Below are positions 45,281 to 57,134 of a stretch of 64,000 nucleotides of DNA, one piece after another (the first letter of the stretch is position 1; each line of letters opens with the position of its first letter). Below the pieces are notes generated by a model, which was not told where the DNA came from, made no database searches, and saw only the letters and a program-made list of their open reading frames with translations. Position numbers and translations under genes: made by a program. This stretch comes from Amblyomma americanum (lineage: Eukaryota; Arthropoda; Arachnida; Ixodida; Ixodidae), in the NCBI RefSeq assembly GCF_052857255.1, contig NC_135504.1, positions 135,892,929 to 135,956,928 on the forward strand, read 5' to 3'.

Positions 45281-46972
45281 GTGGGAGATATTTTCCTGCC
45301 TTGCACCCGAGCACGGAAAATGATTTTTCGCGGGACCACCATAATAAACGTGAAACTTCTACGAAGCAATTCCATGATGCCTCACTTGTGTACTCTCTCC
45401 GCACTGTACCGCCGTACATTGGCCAGGAAACTGCGTCCCTTGGTCGCCCACTTCAAACAGGAGGGGGTCAGCCTCCTCGAAGCAGACAAGGAAGGTGGGT
45501 TCGTGGTTCTTCCCTCTTTGCTTTACAGTACTAAAGCGAGCCAAGCTTTTAAGAAGACTTCAAGAAGTCAGATTTAAACTAAGAAAGGCTAAGGCGTGAG
45601 CCTTGAGGCTTCTCAATCTGCTGAATTTGGGGAGCCTAGAAAGTGAAGATCGAAAATGCCAACAGGACATCCTGCCTGTGTTTTTCACTGCAACGATGCA
45701 TAAGCCTGATTGTCCTTTTAGGGCTATTGTCACAGAAGAAGGTTCTTGGCAAAAAGTGGTCTCCAACTATCCGAAACATTCCTTCTAGGGCCTGGTGCCA
45801 ATGGATCCTTCTCTTGTGCAGAGCTCAATGAGCCTGGTTGAGTGCCTCCGCAGTGGGTTTGCCGGCACTAATGCAACTTTATTAGTGAACATCGTGGATC
45901 TGTGCTCCATGAAGATGTTTTCGTAGGTGCGCGAATTGAATGCACTGGGACAATTTCCACAATAATTGCGGCATCACTCTGGAATCCTTCCTTAAGCTTT
46001 TAAAACTCTATTTCAACTCAATGCTTGCACAGCATGACAACTTCGTTGCACAAAAACGGGGCATCTTTATTGGCTCCTGTGTAGCGCCAGTTCTTTGCAA
46101 GGCACCTGTTGTCAGGGTTTCTAGAAATGTCTACGACTTTTTAGTATTTTTAAATTTAACAGAAACTGACCAGCTCACCTTTGCGGCGGACGAGATTTTA
46201 AACCTGTTCTAAGAACTTGGTTTTTACCAAAGATGCCCCGATTGACAAGACCACTATGTCCCTAGATTTTGAACCCATGCGTTGAAGGTATGCACCTTGA
46301 TCTAAAAAGGCACTTTTTCCACTCAAATCAGCCCATTCGAAGTTGGTTAAGCGAAGCATCGCGAACTTGTGCTGTGTAAATTATTTTAAAAAAGCTGCCC
46401 GCATACGATGCAACAAAGGCTGGCGGAGCAGGTTTACCGCTTGAAAACCTCAAAGTTTCCTCCATCGGTTTTGCTGGCGGTGTGTGAAATTTTAGGGGAG
46501 AAATGAGAAAGAGTCCCGAAAAGCCCGCATGCCCCGTGGAAGAGGATGGGAAGAAGATTGAAGTGCTCCCCTACTTCTACAAGACGTCACATGGGCTGAA
46601 AAAAGTGGCTTAAAATTTGACGTCACTTTGGTTTCTTCTGCCCCGCGAAAGCTCTCTGCTTTCTGCGCCCGAATATCTGGTGGCCGGCTGCAGACTGACG
46701 CCTGCACCATTAAGCACGAGACGAAGTTCACCAAGTGCGCAGTGGTGGTGGTTTACTCCATCCCATTGTCCTGCGGCAAAATATATAATGGGCAAACTGG
46801 AGAGCGCCTAAACGAACGTTTAAGGCAGCCTCGAACGACTTTGGGCACTGGCATAGGAAGCTGTTTAGCCTTGCATGTCAAGGACTTCCACTGTTCCCCT
46901 TGGTTTCACCTGGTCAGTGTTATCGGTGGGGGAAACCAAGACGTGAGCGCGAGCTACTGGAAGCGTTTTTAA
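45281..46972 (+). pseudogene. Second Penelope-like element relic
   Basis: Plus-strand pieces follow the PLE order. LRPLVAHFKQ..SLLEADKEGGFVVLP comes first (about 45430-45515), then FFTATMHKPDCPFRAIVTEE (about 45680), NNCGITLESFLKLLKLYFNS (about 45957) and QKRGIFIGSCVAPVLC (about 46054). The YVDD region is altered to NVYDFLVFLNLTE (about 46125). The nuclease end comes last: RKLSAFCARI, then VVVYSIPLSCGKIYNGQTGE and RLNERLRQ (about 46640-46830). The YIG half reads YNG. Frameshifts and stops occur throughout. No inverted arms were noticed. It is clearly a different copy from the PLE at 21.5 kb, with the stronger YSIPLSCGK match. Confidence 0.8.
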
Positions 46973-48290
46973 TCAGAAAAAATAAGCAGATATGCGTAAG
47001 CGATGGCGTAATCATAATTGAAAATGATTTTCAATTCTTATCATCCTAGCGTTTCCCTCAACTGTCCAAAGTGTGCGCATTCTCAAAAAGCATGTACAAA
47101 AAGTCCAGTGGTGTGTGTGTGCCTCCTTGTTCTCGTACTGCGTATTTTTCGCTGTTTCCACCATTGCGTAGTTCATGTTGTGTTGGTTTAATGACGCATA
47201 AGCAGCTAAGGCTATCATACGGCAACGTAAAGGCATAGAAAAACTGTTTTGTGAAGAATTTTGGACCAAAACGTAAAAACGGAGGTTACGTATGTTGTTT
47301 CTGTCAGAGTGAGAGCACTGCAGCGTGAGTACGTTGGCAGCCCTGCATTTGCAACAGCAGGTCGTGCAAACTGGGCAAAAATAACTTCTTTCGAATACTG
47401 CTTTGCCCTGATGTTTGCTCCCACTCCAAGGGATATGTACAGGCGCGGACAGAAGTAAACGGAGCGTGAAGCACGAGAAAAAAGTGCGTGTCAGCGCCGC
47501 CGAGCCGAGCCGGCACAGCACGCGCGGCGGCGACATCATTGAGCTGCTTCGGCTGAGACAGCTGTGGGCGTGTTTCCGCCACAAATAGCCCGCATGACTC
47601 GAACTTCTGTTGGTTCAGGAGCTCAACTGCGTCTCGCTATCGACCTAACGTGCTCGAAGTACTCGACGTATGGTCGCAGTTTCGTGTCCTTTGAATATAG
47701 TTACCAGCACTTTCCGCCTTGCTGCTCAGCATGCGTCCTGTCCGCCTCTCCTGCAGCACACTGCAACTGTACTGGCCGTTCCCGGCGCTTTGTGCAGCGT
47801 GATCCACCGTCGCAAAGGCTGTGATATTGCTCCCAAGGATGCTGAATGCTGCTGGGATGCAAAACGTATACTGCAAAGCAGACCGACGCCGCAATGTAAT
47901 CCGTACCTGTGAAGCACACATAGCGCGGACCGAGGAGTTGCAATCGCTGCCTAGAGTGAGTGTCGTGGCTCTTTCTCCGATTTGTGGGCGCACCCGAGCA
48001 TGTATGCCGAACAATTTGCTGCGCTGGCCCCTGCATTTGTGAATAAGCTGCTCTAAACGCTAGTAAACTGTGGTTTCCTCCACCTTTCGGATCTTGTTCT
48101 GAAGCCATTGTTCGTGCTACAAGCAAACTGAAGCCGATAATGGTTATGCTTTACCGTTTTAGTAGCTGCCTTTTTTTTCACAAGGTCCAAAATGTTTAAC
48201 AGAAAGCTAACTCGCCTTGCCCTGTTTTAGCCATACAGCTGTATTGCGGTCTACGGTGGGCACCAGGTAAGAGGCAGAACGCTTTAATTA
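46973..48290. other. No recognisable gene
   Basis: Several overlapping open frames up to about 190 codons, but none with a recognisable domain. At about 47437 TACAGGCGCGGACAGAAGTA resembles a Tc1-type terminus, but no inverted partner was found. Confidence 0.35.
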
Positions 48291-48403
48291 GTTCGATAGT
48301 TAATAGTTAGTTAGTTAGTTATATTGATTTTAATTGCGCAAAAGCAACTGAGGCTATGATGCGCCAAACACACGGTTAGAGCTTCTGTTAAAGGTTACGC
48401 TTT

Positions 48404-51400
48404 TTATATCTTAAGTTTGTATAAAACATTGGCTTCTCTAAGAAATTTAAAAATGCTTGAAAAATCAACCAGTGCTTGATCTCCTAAAAGTAACATGGGG
48501 TGTAGTGGGATGTATTCATTGTACAATGTTGTGAAATATTTTTTCCTCAGTTGTTCCAGGTTTTTGCATACAATTAAAATGTGGTTTACCGTGAGTTCAT
48601 CGCCGCACATTTCGCAGAGAAGTTTGTCTTTTTTTGTCAGTAAGACGTTGTGGGTAAGGTGTGTGTGTGTGTCCAATGCGTAGTCGACACAAAATAACTT
48701 CTCTGAAACGCTCCTGATGTGCACATGATCTCCATTCTCCCAAAACAGGTTTTATAGAATGTAGTTTGTTGTTTGTCTGTTCATCCCATGCAATCTGCCA
48801 CTTATTCCTGAGTTTACTGTGCAGTAATTTAGAAAAATCTCTCTGTGGTATGTTAACTTGTTTTATATGGCCAATTCTAGCTTGTGCTGCGCAAGCATCT
48901 GCTCTCTCATTACCTAAAATTCCAACTTGACTAGGGACCCAGCAGAATATAATGTTATGTTTTTGCTTTGTAATTTTAACTATGTTATGTATGATTTTTC
49001 CTATTATGGGTTGAGCAGCATTTGTAGAATGCAGCGCTTATAGCATACTCATTGAATCGGTGTAAATGATGCTATTTTTTATGTTTTGTTTTGCTATTTC
49101 TTCTACAGCTACAAAGATGGCATAACACTCCGCAGTAAATACCGATGCATACTGTGGCAATCGTATCATTTTTTCATTGGTTCCTTGAATTACTGCACTT
49201 CCGACATGACTTTCTGTTTTTGAGCCATCAGTGTAAAATTCAGTGTAAGTGTCATATTTTTCTTGCAGTGCAAAGAACTCTTGCAGTATGTGCTCGGTGG
49301 CATTTTCTCTTTGTTTACGTGTGTCAGTTTGAAGTCACACACCGAAGGAAGGCTGTACCATGGTGGTAGATATTCATGTCTTTGTGCAATATTCGGTAGG
49401 GCGTCCAGCACTGCTAACTCTTCACATTTATCTTCAAAGCGCATTATTAGTGGCCTGATAAAATGTGGTTTATTATTGAATTGTCACCTAGATGGGCACT
49501 TGGTAACAATGGGATAGCAGATATGTTTAGAGAGAGAACGTGTTTTTAGGATGTACGTGCATGTTAGTGTGACTCTTCTGTCCTCTAGTGTGGGCTCATT
49601 AGCTTCAACATAAAGACTATTTACCGGGGATGTTCTATATGCTCCAGTTGATAGGCGCAGGCAAAGATTATGAACAGGGTCCAGTCGTTTCATGTAGGAT
49701 GTTCTTGTCGAACCATATACTATGCACCCGTAGTCCAGCTTGGAGCGCACTAAAGAGCGATATATTTGTAATAGGCATGCTCTATCGGACCCCACCGTTT
49801 TCGCGAGAGTACCTTTAATACATTGAGGGCTTGGGATGCTTTCTTTTTCAGGTTGTTAATGTGTGGTAGGAATGTAAGTTTCTTGTCAAAAGTGACGCCT
49901 AAAAATTTATATTCCTGTTTGACTGGCAGTGTGGTTTGATTCAAGCACAGATTGGGATCGACCTGTAGGCCTCGTCGTAATGAGAACAAAACAGCTACTG
50001 TTTTTTGAGGGGAGAACTTGAATCCATTTTTCTCTGCCCAAGCAGCCAGTTTATTTAGTGTGATTTGTATTTGTCTCTCGCAGGACAGTATTTTGGAAGA
50101 AGTGTATGCTATCTGTATGTCATCTACATAAACTGAATTCATTACAGACTTAGGTATTGCTTTGGCCAAAGAATTCATTTTTACTATAAAGAGTGTCGTA
50201 CTTAAAATGCATCCCTGGGGTACGCCATTCTCTTGGGTGAATGTCATTGATAGAGTTGCTCCTGGACGGACTCTGAATGTGCGGTTAGTCAGGAAGTCGT
50301 TCAAGCAGTTCAGCATCCTGCCGCGGATCCCTAGCTCTGCTAGGTCATGGAGGATGCCGAACTTCCACGCGGTATCATAGGCCTTCTCCAAATCGAAGAA
50401 GACCCCGATACAGTGCTGTTTGTGGATGAACGCCTCCCGGATGGTGTTTTCTAGGCGGACAAGGTGATCAGTGGTCTAGCATGCTTTCTTAAATCCACAT
50501 TGATGTAAATCTAAGAGTCGACGAGATTCAAGTGTGAAGGTCAGACTAATGTTTATTATGCTTTCGAAAGATTTAGCAATGCAGCTGGTGAGAGCTATCG
50601 GTCTGTAATTGTTAGGACTTGTTGGTTGTTTTCCGGGTTTCAGAAAAGGTGCTATTATTGCTTTCTTCCACTCCTCAGGTATATTCCCAGTTGTCCATAT
50701 TTTGTTAAAGGATTTCAACAATGCCTGCTCGGCAGCCTCAGAGAGATGGGCAAGCATAGTGTAATGTACATTATCTCGGCCTGGTGCTGTCTTTTTACCA
50801 GAAGATAATACCCTAATCAATTCCTGGAGTGTGATGGATTGATTGTAGTCCTCGTGCATACCTGCTGCAAATGGAAGTTTTTGTTTTTCTGCTATTGCTT
50901 TGTACTTCTGGAACGTGTTTGTGTAATTTGACGAACTGGAAACTTCAGCAAAATGCTCACCTAGTATGTTGGCCTGCTCTTCTAATGATGTTTGTGTACC
51001 GGGTGTAGTCAATAGAGGAAGTGTGAAAGGGGTATGGCCACTGCTGAATCTACGAGCTTTTTCCCACATCTTTTTTGAGGTTATTGAGCTGTTTATTGAC
51101 GACACATATTTCTGCCATGAGGATTTCTCGGCATTTCTTCGAATGAATCGCGCTCTGGCCTTGGCCCTCTTAAAGGCAATCAAGTTCTCCGCTGTTGGAT
51201 ACCGACGCAGAGAGCCCCAAGCTTTATTTTGTTGTTTTTTTGCTAATGTGCATTCTTGCGTCCACCATACTTTGTTTTTTTTGTGTACGAGTCCTGTTGT
51301 TTGTGGTATGGCTAGTTTATCGGCCGATATTATGCATTTAGTAAACCTTTCGTTAATTTCGTCTATAGTGAGGTCTTCACAGAATTCTTTTTCTAGTCTG

Positions 51401-52128
51401 GCATTAGCTGTAAAAAGTGACCAGTCGGCGAGGTGAAGTTTCCAGCGCCGTGGTCTTGTGGGGATGACTGGAGTAGACGATGGGAGGCTGATGATAGTAG
51501 GTAGGTGATCACTTCCCAGAGGGTCATTTAAAACATCCCATTTAAAATCGTTAAAAAGCGATGGTGATGCGAAAGCTAAATCGACAAAGCTCATTTTTGC
51601 CGAGCTTGGGCAACAATAAGTGGCTTTTCCCGTATTTAAAACACAGATGTTATTTGAGAGGATAAAATCTTCGATTATTTGTCCCCTTGAGTCACATCGT
51701 TCGCTTCCCCAAAATGGGGAGTGAGCGTTAAAATCGCCAACTACCAGATATCGATCCGGCAGTTGATCAATCAGGCCTTCTAAATCTTCGACTGTTATTG
51801 TGATGTGCGAGGGAAGATATACAGAACATATTGTTATTGTTTTGTAGGTAACGACGCTAACTGCAACTGCCTCAAGTTTTGTGTTAAGTTTAATTTCTTG
51901 AGTAGGGACGCCGCTTTGAATGACAACTGCGACACCACCCGAGAGTCTATTTGACTGCTTGCGATCGCGTCGATAACTTTTATAGTGTTTTAAGATATTC
52001 ACATGTTGCGGACCAAGATTGGTCTCCTGAAGGCACAAAGCAATGGGCATTATGGACCCTAAAATATGTGTTTCGTCACTGTAGTTTCTCAGTAATCCTC
52101 GACAGTTCCATTGAATCACAAAAGTCAT
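48404..52128 (-). pseudogene. LINE ORF2: APE endonuclease, RT, RNase H
   Basis: ATG at 52128 starts MTFVIQWNCRGLL. The endonuclease keeps LCLQETNLG, VVGDFNAHSPFWG, SFVDLAFASP and GSDHLPT. RT begins about 50870 with TAPGRDNVHYTMLAHLSEAA and PNNYRPIALTSCIAKSFES, then a TAG at 50476-50478 inside the KKAC.TTDHLV block. The frame resumes with FFDLEKAYDTAWKFG, NGVPQGCILSTTLF and VYVDDIQIAY, so the catalytic aspartates are intact. A one-base frameshift lies near 49790. RNase H follows in another frame (FYTDGSKTESHV, FTAECYAIF, IIYTDSMSML, CWVPSQVGILGNERAD, about 49230-48880), then CEMCGDELTVNHILIVCKN and a stop at 48404. ORF2 performs target nicking and reverse transcription. Confidence 0.85.
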
Positions 52129-52164
52129 GTTTGTGTTGTTAAGTGGGAATGGAGCAGAAGGAAT

Positions 52165-53300
52165 TTACTTTTCTGGGCCCGTAATTAGGGGTCTGCCTTT
52201 TATTCGCTCGAGAGAGCTGTTCCGCCGCTTCAAAGCAGACGTACTGGGAGTTATATCCATCACCTCAAGAGAGGTGCTGGAGGACCGCGAAGCCGCAGAT
52301 GTCTGATTTTTACGCCTCCCCCGTTGGGGGGAAGTCCTGCGGGAGGCCGACCCATTGGATGGATCTCCCTGCTTTGGGGATGACAGAGCAGCTTTCGCTG
52401 TCTCTGCCTGGGGTGTGGGTGGCTCTGCCATAGGCTCACTGAGCGTGGCCTTGGCAGATGCCGGAGTGCTGTGTGGCGCACCGCCCCTGCGCATCACATC
52501 AGCAAAGGTTGTTTTTGTAGAGAAGGTGAAAGTGTTCTTCGCGTAGAAGAGTCGTCTCGCTTCCTTGAATGTGATGTTTTGTTTTGTTTTCATTGTAATG
52601 ATATCTTTTTCATTTTTCCATGTTTGACATGATTTTGAATATGCTGGGTGATCATCTCCGCAGTTTGCGCAGCGAAATGCTGCTCCATATCTTCCATATC
52701 CGTGTCCATATCTTTGACAATTGAAACACCTTCGTGGGTTTGGAATGTAATGGTGTACATTTATTTTCAAATAGCCTGCTTCTATGGACTCTGGAAGTGT
52801 GCTGCAGTTGAACGTGAGCACTATGTGTTTCGTTGGGATTTCTTTGTCCTCTTTTCTTATCTTTATACGGTGTAAGTTTATGACGTTTTGGTCCTTGAGG
52901 CCTTCCAGCATCTCTTCCTCAGTAAGGTGGATAAAATCTGTTTCAGAAATCACACCACGGACGGTGTTCAAGGATCGGTGTGCAGTGATAGACACAATGT
53001 TGTCCCCAATTTGCACTTGGTTAGAAAGTTTGGAGTATTGGACGATGTTTTTTAGTTCAAGTAGTAGGTCACCATTGGGAATTTTTGAAAGTTTGTAGCC
53101 TGGACCGATGGCATCAGTCAGACATTTTGAGACTATGAATGGGGACATAGTTCTTGCAGATTTTTCTGTTTCCTCACTATGGAGGACATGAAATTTTGGA
53201 AATGATTCCTTCGTTTTCCTGAAGCATTGAATAGATATATCTTCGGTCCGCACTCTTTTATGAAAGCGATCAGGTTTTGAAAGGGGGGGGGGGGAGCCAT
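52165..53300 (-). pseudogene. LINE ORF1 (nucleic-acid-binding)
   Basis: The expected start codon is ATG at 53300 (complement), followed by a run of 11 C. With that run length the ATG frame does not continue into KPDRFHKRVRTEDISIQ, so the start is out of frame by one base. From about 53280 the frame is open to 52165. It contains RTMSPFIVSKCLTDAIGPGY, LTFNCSTLPESIEAGYLKI and the knuckle region PRRCFNCQRYGHGYGRYGAA then RCANCGDDHPAYSKSC. The tail is serine/proline-rich. The first knuckle lacks its last cysteine (GRYG where SxxC is usual). ORF1 ends 37 bases before ORF2. Confidence 0.8.
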
Positions 53301-53480
53301 AAAAAAAGTTTGGTGTTCGGCAGCGGTGCTAGCCGCCCACCACGGAGCCCAACATGGGGATGGGACAGGCGCCTTTTAAAAAGCCCTGCACACACCAGCT
53401 ATACACCGCCACTATAACCTAATTCAGTATAACACAGGTTTGTCAGCCACACATGGTTAACCCTCGCCGCCTATGAAAAG

Positions 53481-54119
53481 TAAAAAAAACCGAGAAAGAA
53501 GTACGGGACAGGAAAGTTGTAAGAAAGAGATAGGAAAGCGAAAGATGGAGGGCAGGACAGGAAAAGGCGACTGCCGATTTCCCGCGGTCGGGTCAGGCCG
53601 GAGGTGCCGTCTACAGGAAGCTGAAGCCAAAGTGGTGTGTTGCCTCCGCCGAGGGGCCTTAAAGGTCCAAACGCTCGGCATCGGCTCAACCACCAGGATC
53701 CCCTTTTCCCCGGACACTGCGATGCCACGCACGGCGAGGCGCGGGTGCTCGTGTCCGTGGTGATGCACAGTTCACCATCATCCCCTTGCGGGGATGTCCC
53801 TGCGGATGCTCTGGTGTCGCCCGCGGCGTCGCCACTCACCGTCGCGACGCCTGCAAGCTGCAGGCGCCCCCCTGCGGGGATGCCACCTTTATCATATTTC
53901 TTTTGTTGAGTAAGGTGGTGTTCCTGTCCTGGTTCTTCGGCCACTAGCATGCGCATTCGGACAGAGCAGTGTTCCACTGTGCGGACATTTGGCTTTAACA
54001 AGAAGCCCGGCAAGTGGGCGAGCACATCTTCCTCGGGAGAAGAGACTTCCTCTAAGTCAAGAAGGAAGTCTTTTCTCTCATCGCGTCTTCCGACTGGGTG
54101 ATACTTTGAAACCGTTTAA
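53481..54119. other. Leader of the LINE or spacer
   Basis: Open frames exist on both strands (53471-54025 minus, for example) without recognisable domains. Part of it is probably the LINE 5' region; the boundary with the P-element pseudogene cannot be placed by eye. Confidence 0.35.
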
Positions 54120-57100
54120 TTTCTGATTAGAGAAAATCGACAAGGTAGATGCTGTCATCGATTGCGTATCCAGACGCCGTCGGTACCTTGAAGAACTGGC
54201 TCAGCGACACTCTTATTAGTGCGTTTTTCAGATCATAAGCATTCGGTACAGGACTCATCATTTGTACTACTGAGAACAGGTTTCCAAGGCATTCTTGAGC
54301 GAGCCTTCCAGTCAGCACAAATGTGTACCTACGCTCGTTAATAAGGAACAGCATGTAGTTCCATTACCACTTCCGTTGACATCAAGACGCCAGACTGGCA
54401 TGGCTTCCAATGTTGAGACGCCAATGTTGAGACCCCTGATCACATCTGAAGCAAGACTCAGAGTTGATATATCTTGCTTGTATTTTGCTTCATCGAGATG
54501 GCTTAAAGCAACTACGGGATGGCGAGCTGTCGTGAGCGTGTACCATTGAAAGATAAGCTCAAAGAACCATGCTGTTTCAGCTTCAGGAGGAAGAATTTTT
54601 TTCAATCCAGAACCGAATGGCTGGTAGTACCTCTCTGAAAAACTGTACGGCAATGCCAACCTTCATTTTCGTGAAGTGGCCATTTGATATGTGAAAATCA
54701 GTAAGGTTTGAGGCCACCTGTAGCTGGTCATCTCGGTGCAGCTCAATCACACGTTCAACATGCTGTATGGAAACATGAGTACTTGGTAATTCATACTTGG
54801 ATACAATGTCATCACTAAGCCGCATTGCTTCCTTTCGTACAAGGTGCCCTCTTAGAATTTTGAGGACATGCGCATTGTCCGGCATAAAGTGAAGCTCCTT
54901 TTGTTCATCACAATGGTGTGGCACACTGCATGTAGTCACTGAATTTCGTGAGCAGGAGAGATTTAAAGCCAGCCACATGGCATGGTTTAATGAACCCGTA
55001 TCACAGGTTACACAATACACGCAGCGATATTTGTGTGCAGAGACGTATCAAGTGGAACACGAAGCCTTTCAGCGTGTCTCCAGAAACACACTCCCCGGTG
55101 AAGTGGTAGGCGATCACCTGCTTCCATCGGGTGTTCATTCCACCAACCATAAAGACAAGTGCATGGTTAGCAGGTTGGTGACTCTGGAAGCGTCTTCGTT
55201 CCAAGGAATGCATCACTGCCGTGGTCAAGTTCGAGTCCCCTTCTTATTTCCATTTCTTTCTTTCTTTTTTTCTTATACATTTGCCTAAAACAAAAATATT
55301 TCGTTCAAAAATAAAACGCAGTCCTTCTCAAAGTGTGTCATTGCTGCAACCTTTGTTTCCATGATGTCAAGTATCTCTTTAAGGACACTAGGTTGTAATG
55401 ACAGATGTTGAAGCCGCCTACAAAGAGTTCTTCTAGAAGGCAAAGGATTGTCCTGCTCTAACAAAACGTCATACCCTGTTGAGCCGCATGCAACCTTGAG
55501 CTGGTGCGCCTTCTTCACAGTCTCGGCACTCAACACGCACCCCTTTCTGTTCCGTTTATGCAAGGCAGACTTCTGATCTTCCTTTAGAAGCTTGATGTTT
55601 GAAGTCAAAGCAGTCAAGTATTCTTGAAGACGCTTTGTTTGTTTTGATTCTTTCTTTAGTTTCCACTTGGAACGTAACAGCTGCTCATTGAGTGCACTAT
55701 TCTTCCTTTGCAAGTCCTGCAACTTCTTGATCAGCTCGCATGGTTGCAGAGAAAAGACATCAGCGGACTGCGTCACTGTCTTGCACTGCTCAGCAATATC
55801 GGAGTCACAACTGTCGCAATCCCCTTGTGGAACAGACGAACTCTCTGAAGCATCGACAACAATGGTGGTGGGCAGTGTTCGCTGAAACGGAGGCTTTCTG
55901 TGGCTGGGCCAAGCTGCAAAAGTGAAAATTACAAATATCAATAATTATGGAAATGCTGTATATCTAAAACCAATTAGCTTAAGCTTCGAAGCTTGTGTGC
56001 AGTTAGTGCAGCCTCAGTATCTACTACACAAACAAGTGGCGAAAAAATGAGGACAACACCTTAGAGAAAAAAAGTAACCAATGAGAGCAATAAGTTCACA
56101 AAAAACAATTAAACCACCCTGAGAGCAGAGACGGCAAACAGAGCTTGTTGCCCATGATAGCCACGTGATTAAGGAACTGGCAATGATAACACAATCAGTG
56201 CATATCTTGGGAAGAACAAGACCCCTGCTGCTAATAATTCGTAATACTTTTGACCTAATTAAGGATTCAATATTCAGTGAGTCAAATAGAGTGATTAAAT
56301 ATACGCTTGCATATTACAAAACACACGTGTATGTTCAGCCAAACTTCTACATAATGAGCAATGCATGCAACGCAACGTATGCACACTGCACGAGCAACGC
56401 TTAAACGAGTGCAGTCTGCGGAAAACAAACACGAAAAATTCGCGTGACTGCAGCCTTTAGAAGATTTTTGACAATAGCGAAATATAAAAAAACATAATTC
56501 ATGTTTACGTACGCCTGAAATCGAAGACAGTAGGCAAGACATTCCACTAGAGCAGCCGTCGTCCATCCAGATGATTTAATTCGTATTGATCTTGCTCAAA
56601 GTGCCGCTGTAAGAATGTAAAGCGAAGCACAGCATGTCATTGAAAAATGATGTGGCAAGAAAAATCGTAAGGTACTTTCTTCACACAGACCCGAGTCGAC
56701 GAATAAATAAACCTCTCATGCCTATCGAGATCAATACACGAACTCGGAAACGAACCGAGTTTATAAGCGCCCCGATACTTCTAGATAGAAAAAATGCGCA
56801 GTTCGAACGTCTAGAATAAACCTACGCCGTTGCAACGAGTCAAACACGGCGATCACACCGTACTGCAGCGTGATCACTACGAAAGGCACGCCAACATATG
56901 CATGCTGCTGTATTGAGATGATGAAAAGCAATAGAAAAGGACGTTATTCAAAACAGTGTATCACAAAATCATGAGCCTTGCCTCGCATATCTTAGTTGTA
57001 TCCGTTGGTTCCGAGCCACCACGTTTTACTTGCGCTGCCCATTTCTTTCTTCGTTCAGCATCGCGGGGGAAACGAAATACCCGCTGCCCTATTGCGCTCG

Positions 57101-57134
57101 ATCCAATGCACAGAGGGACACAACAGCCCGTCAT
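54120..57134 (-). pseudogene. P-element/THAP9-like transposase pseudogene
   Basis: Exon 1 (57134-56982) encodes a THAP finger (CCVPLC, RVFRFPRDAERRKKWAA, KICE). Exon 2 (56606-56513) completes it (RHFEQDQY, LDGRRLL, stop, WNVLPTVFDF). Intron 1 uses a GC donor (GAG|GCAAGG) and a TTACAG acceptor; intron 2 uses GTACGT and TTTTGCAG. Exon 3 (from 55925) has a leucine-rich coiled coil (LIKKLQDLQRKNSALNEQLL) and KVACGSTGYDVLL, PLPSRRTLCRRLQHLSL, FEKDCVLFL. Later pieces are DHGSDAFLGTKTLPESPT, ALVFMVGGMNTRWKQVIAYH, VTCDTGSLNHAMWLALNL and LAQECLGNLFSVVQMMSPVP. Lesions are a TAG in exon 2 and frameshifts near 55170, 55010 and 54360. The family moves DNA by cut-and-paste. No terminal inverted repeats were identified. 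Confidence 0.8.

Larger units (their letters stand above)
48293..53480 (-). mobile_element. Near full-length Jockey-like LINE with RNase H
   Basis: Minus-strand element with ORF1 (53300-52165), ORF2 (52128 to 48404) and a CTAA-type tandem tail at 48304-48321. Upstream of ORF1 is a leader with pyrimidine-rich text and GTGGTGGGCGGCTAGCACC; its 5' limit is uncertain and may lie beyond 53480. A plus-strand fragment of the same family is at 10200-11404. RT motifs resemble the Jockey group, but an RNase H domain follows, so clade placement is tentative. Confidence 0.8.

Noticed and set aside
47437..47470. Tc1-type terminal repeat
   Set aside because: The sequence is suggestive, but no inverted partner or TA-bounded unit could be found.
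47012..47584. 190-codon minus-strand frame
   Set aside because: Composition and lack of motifs suggest chance; an overlapping frame of similar quality exists on the other strand.
53471..54025. Minus-strand protein upstream of the LINE
   Set aside because: No motif; more likely LINE leader sequence.
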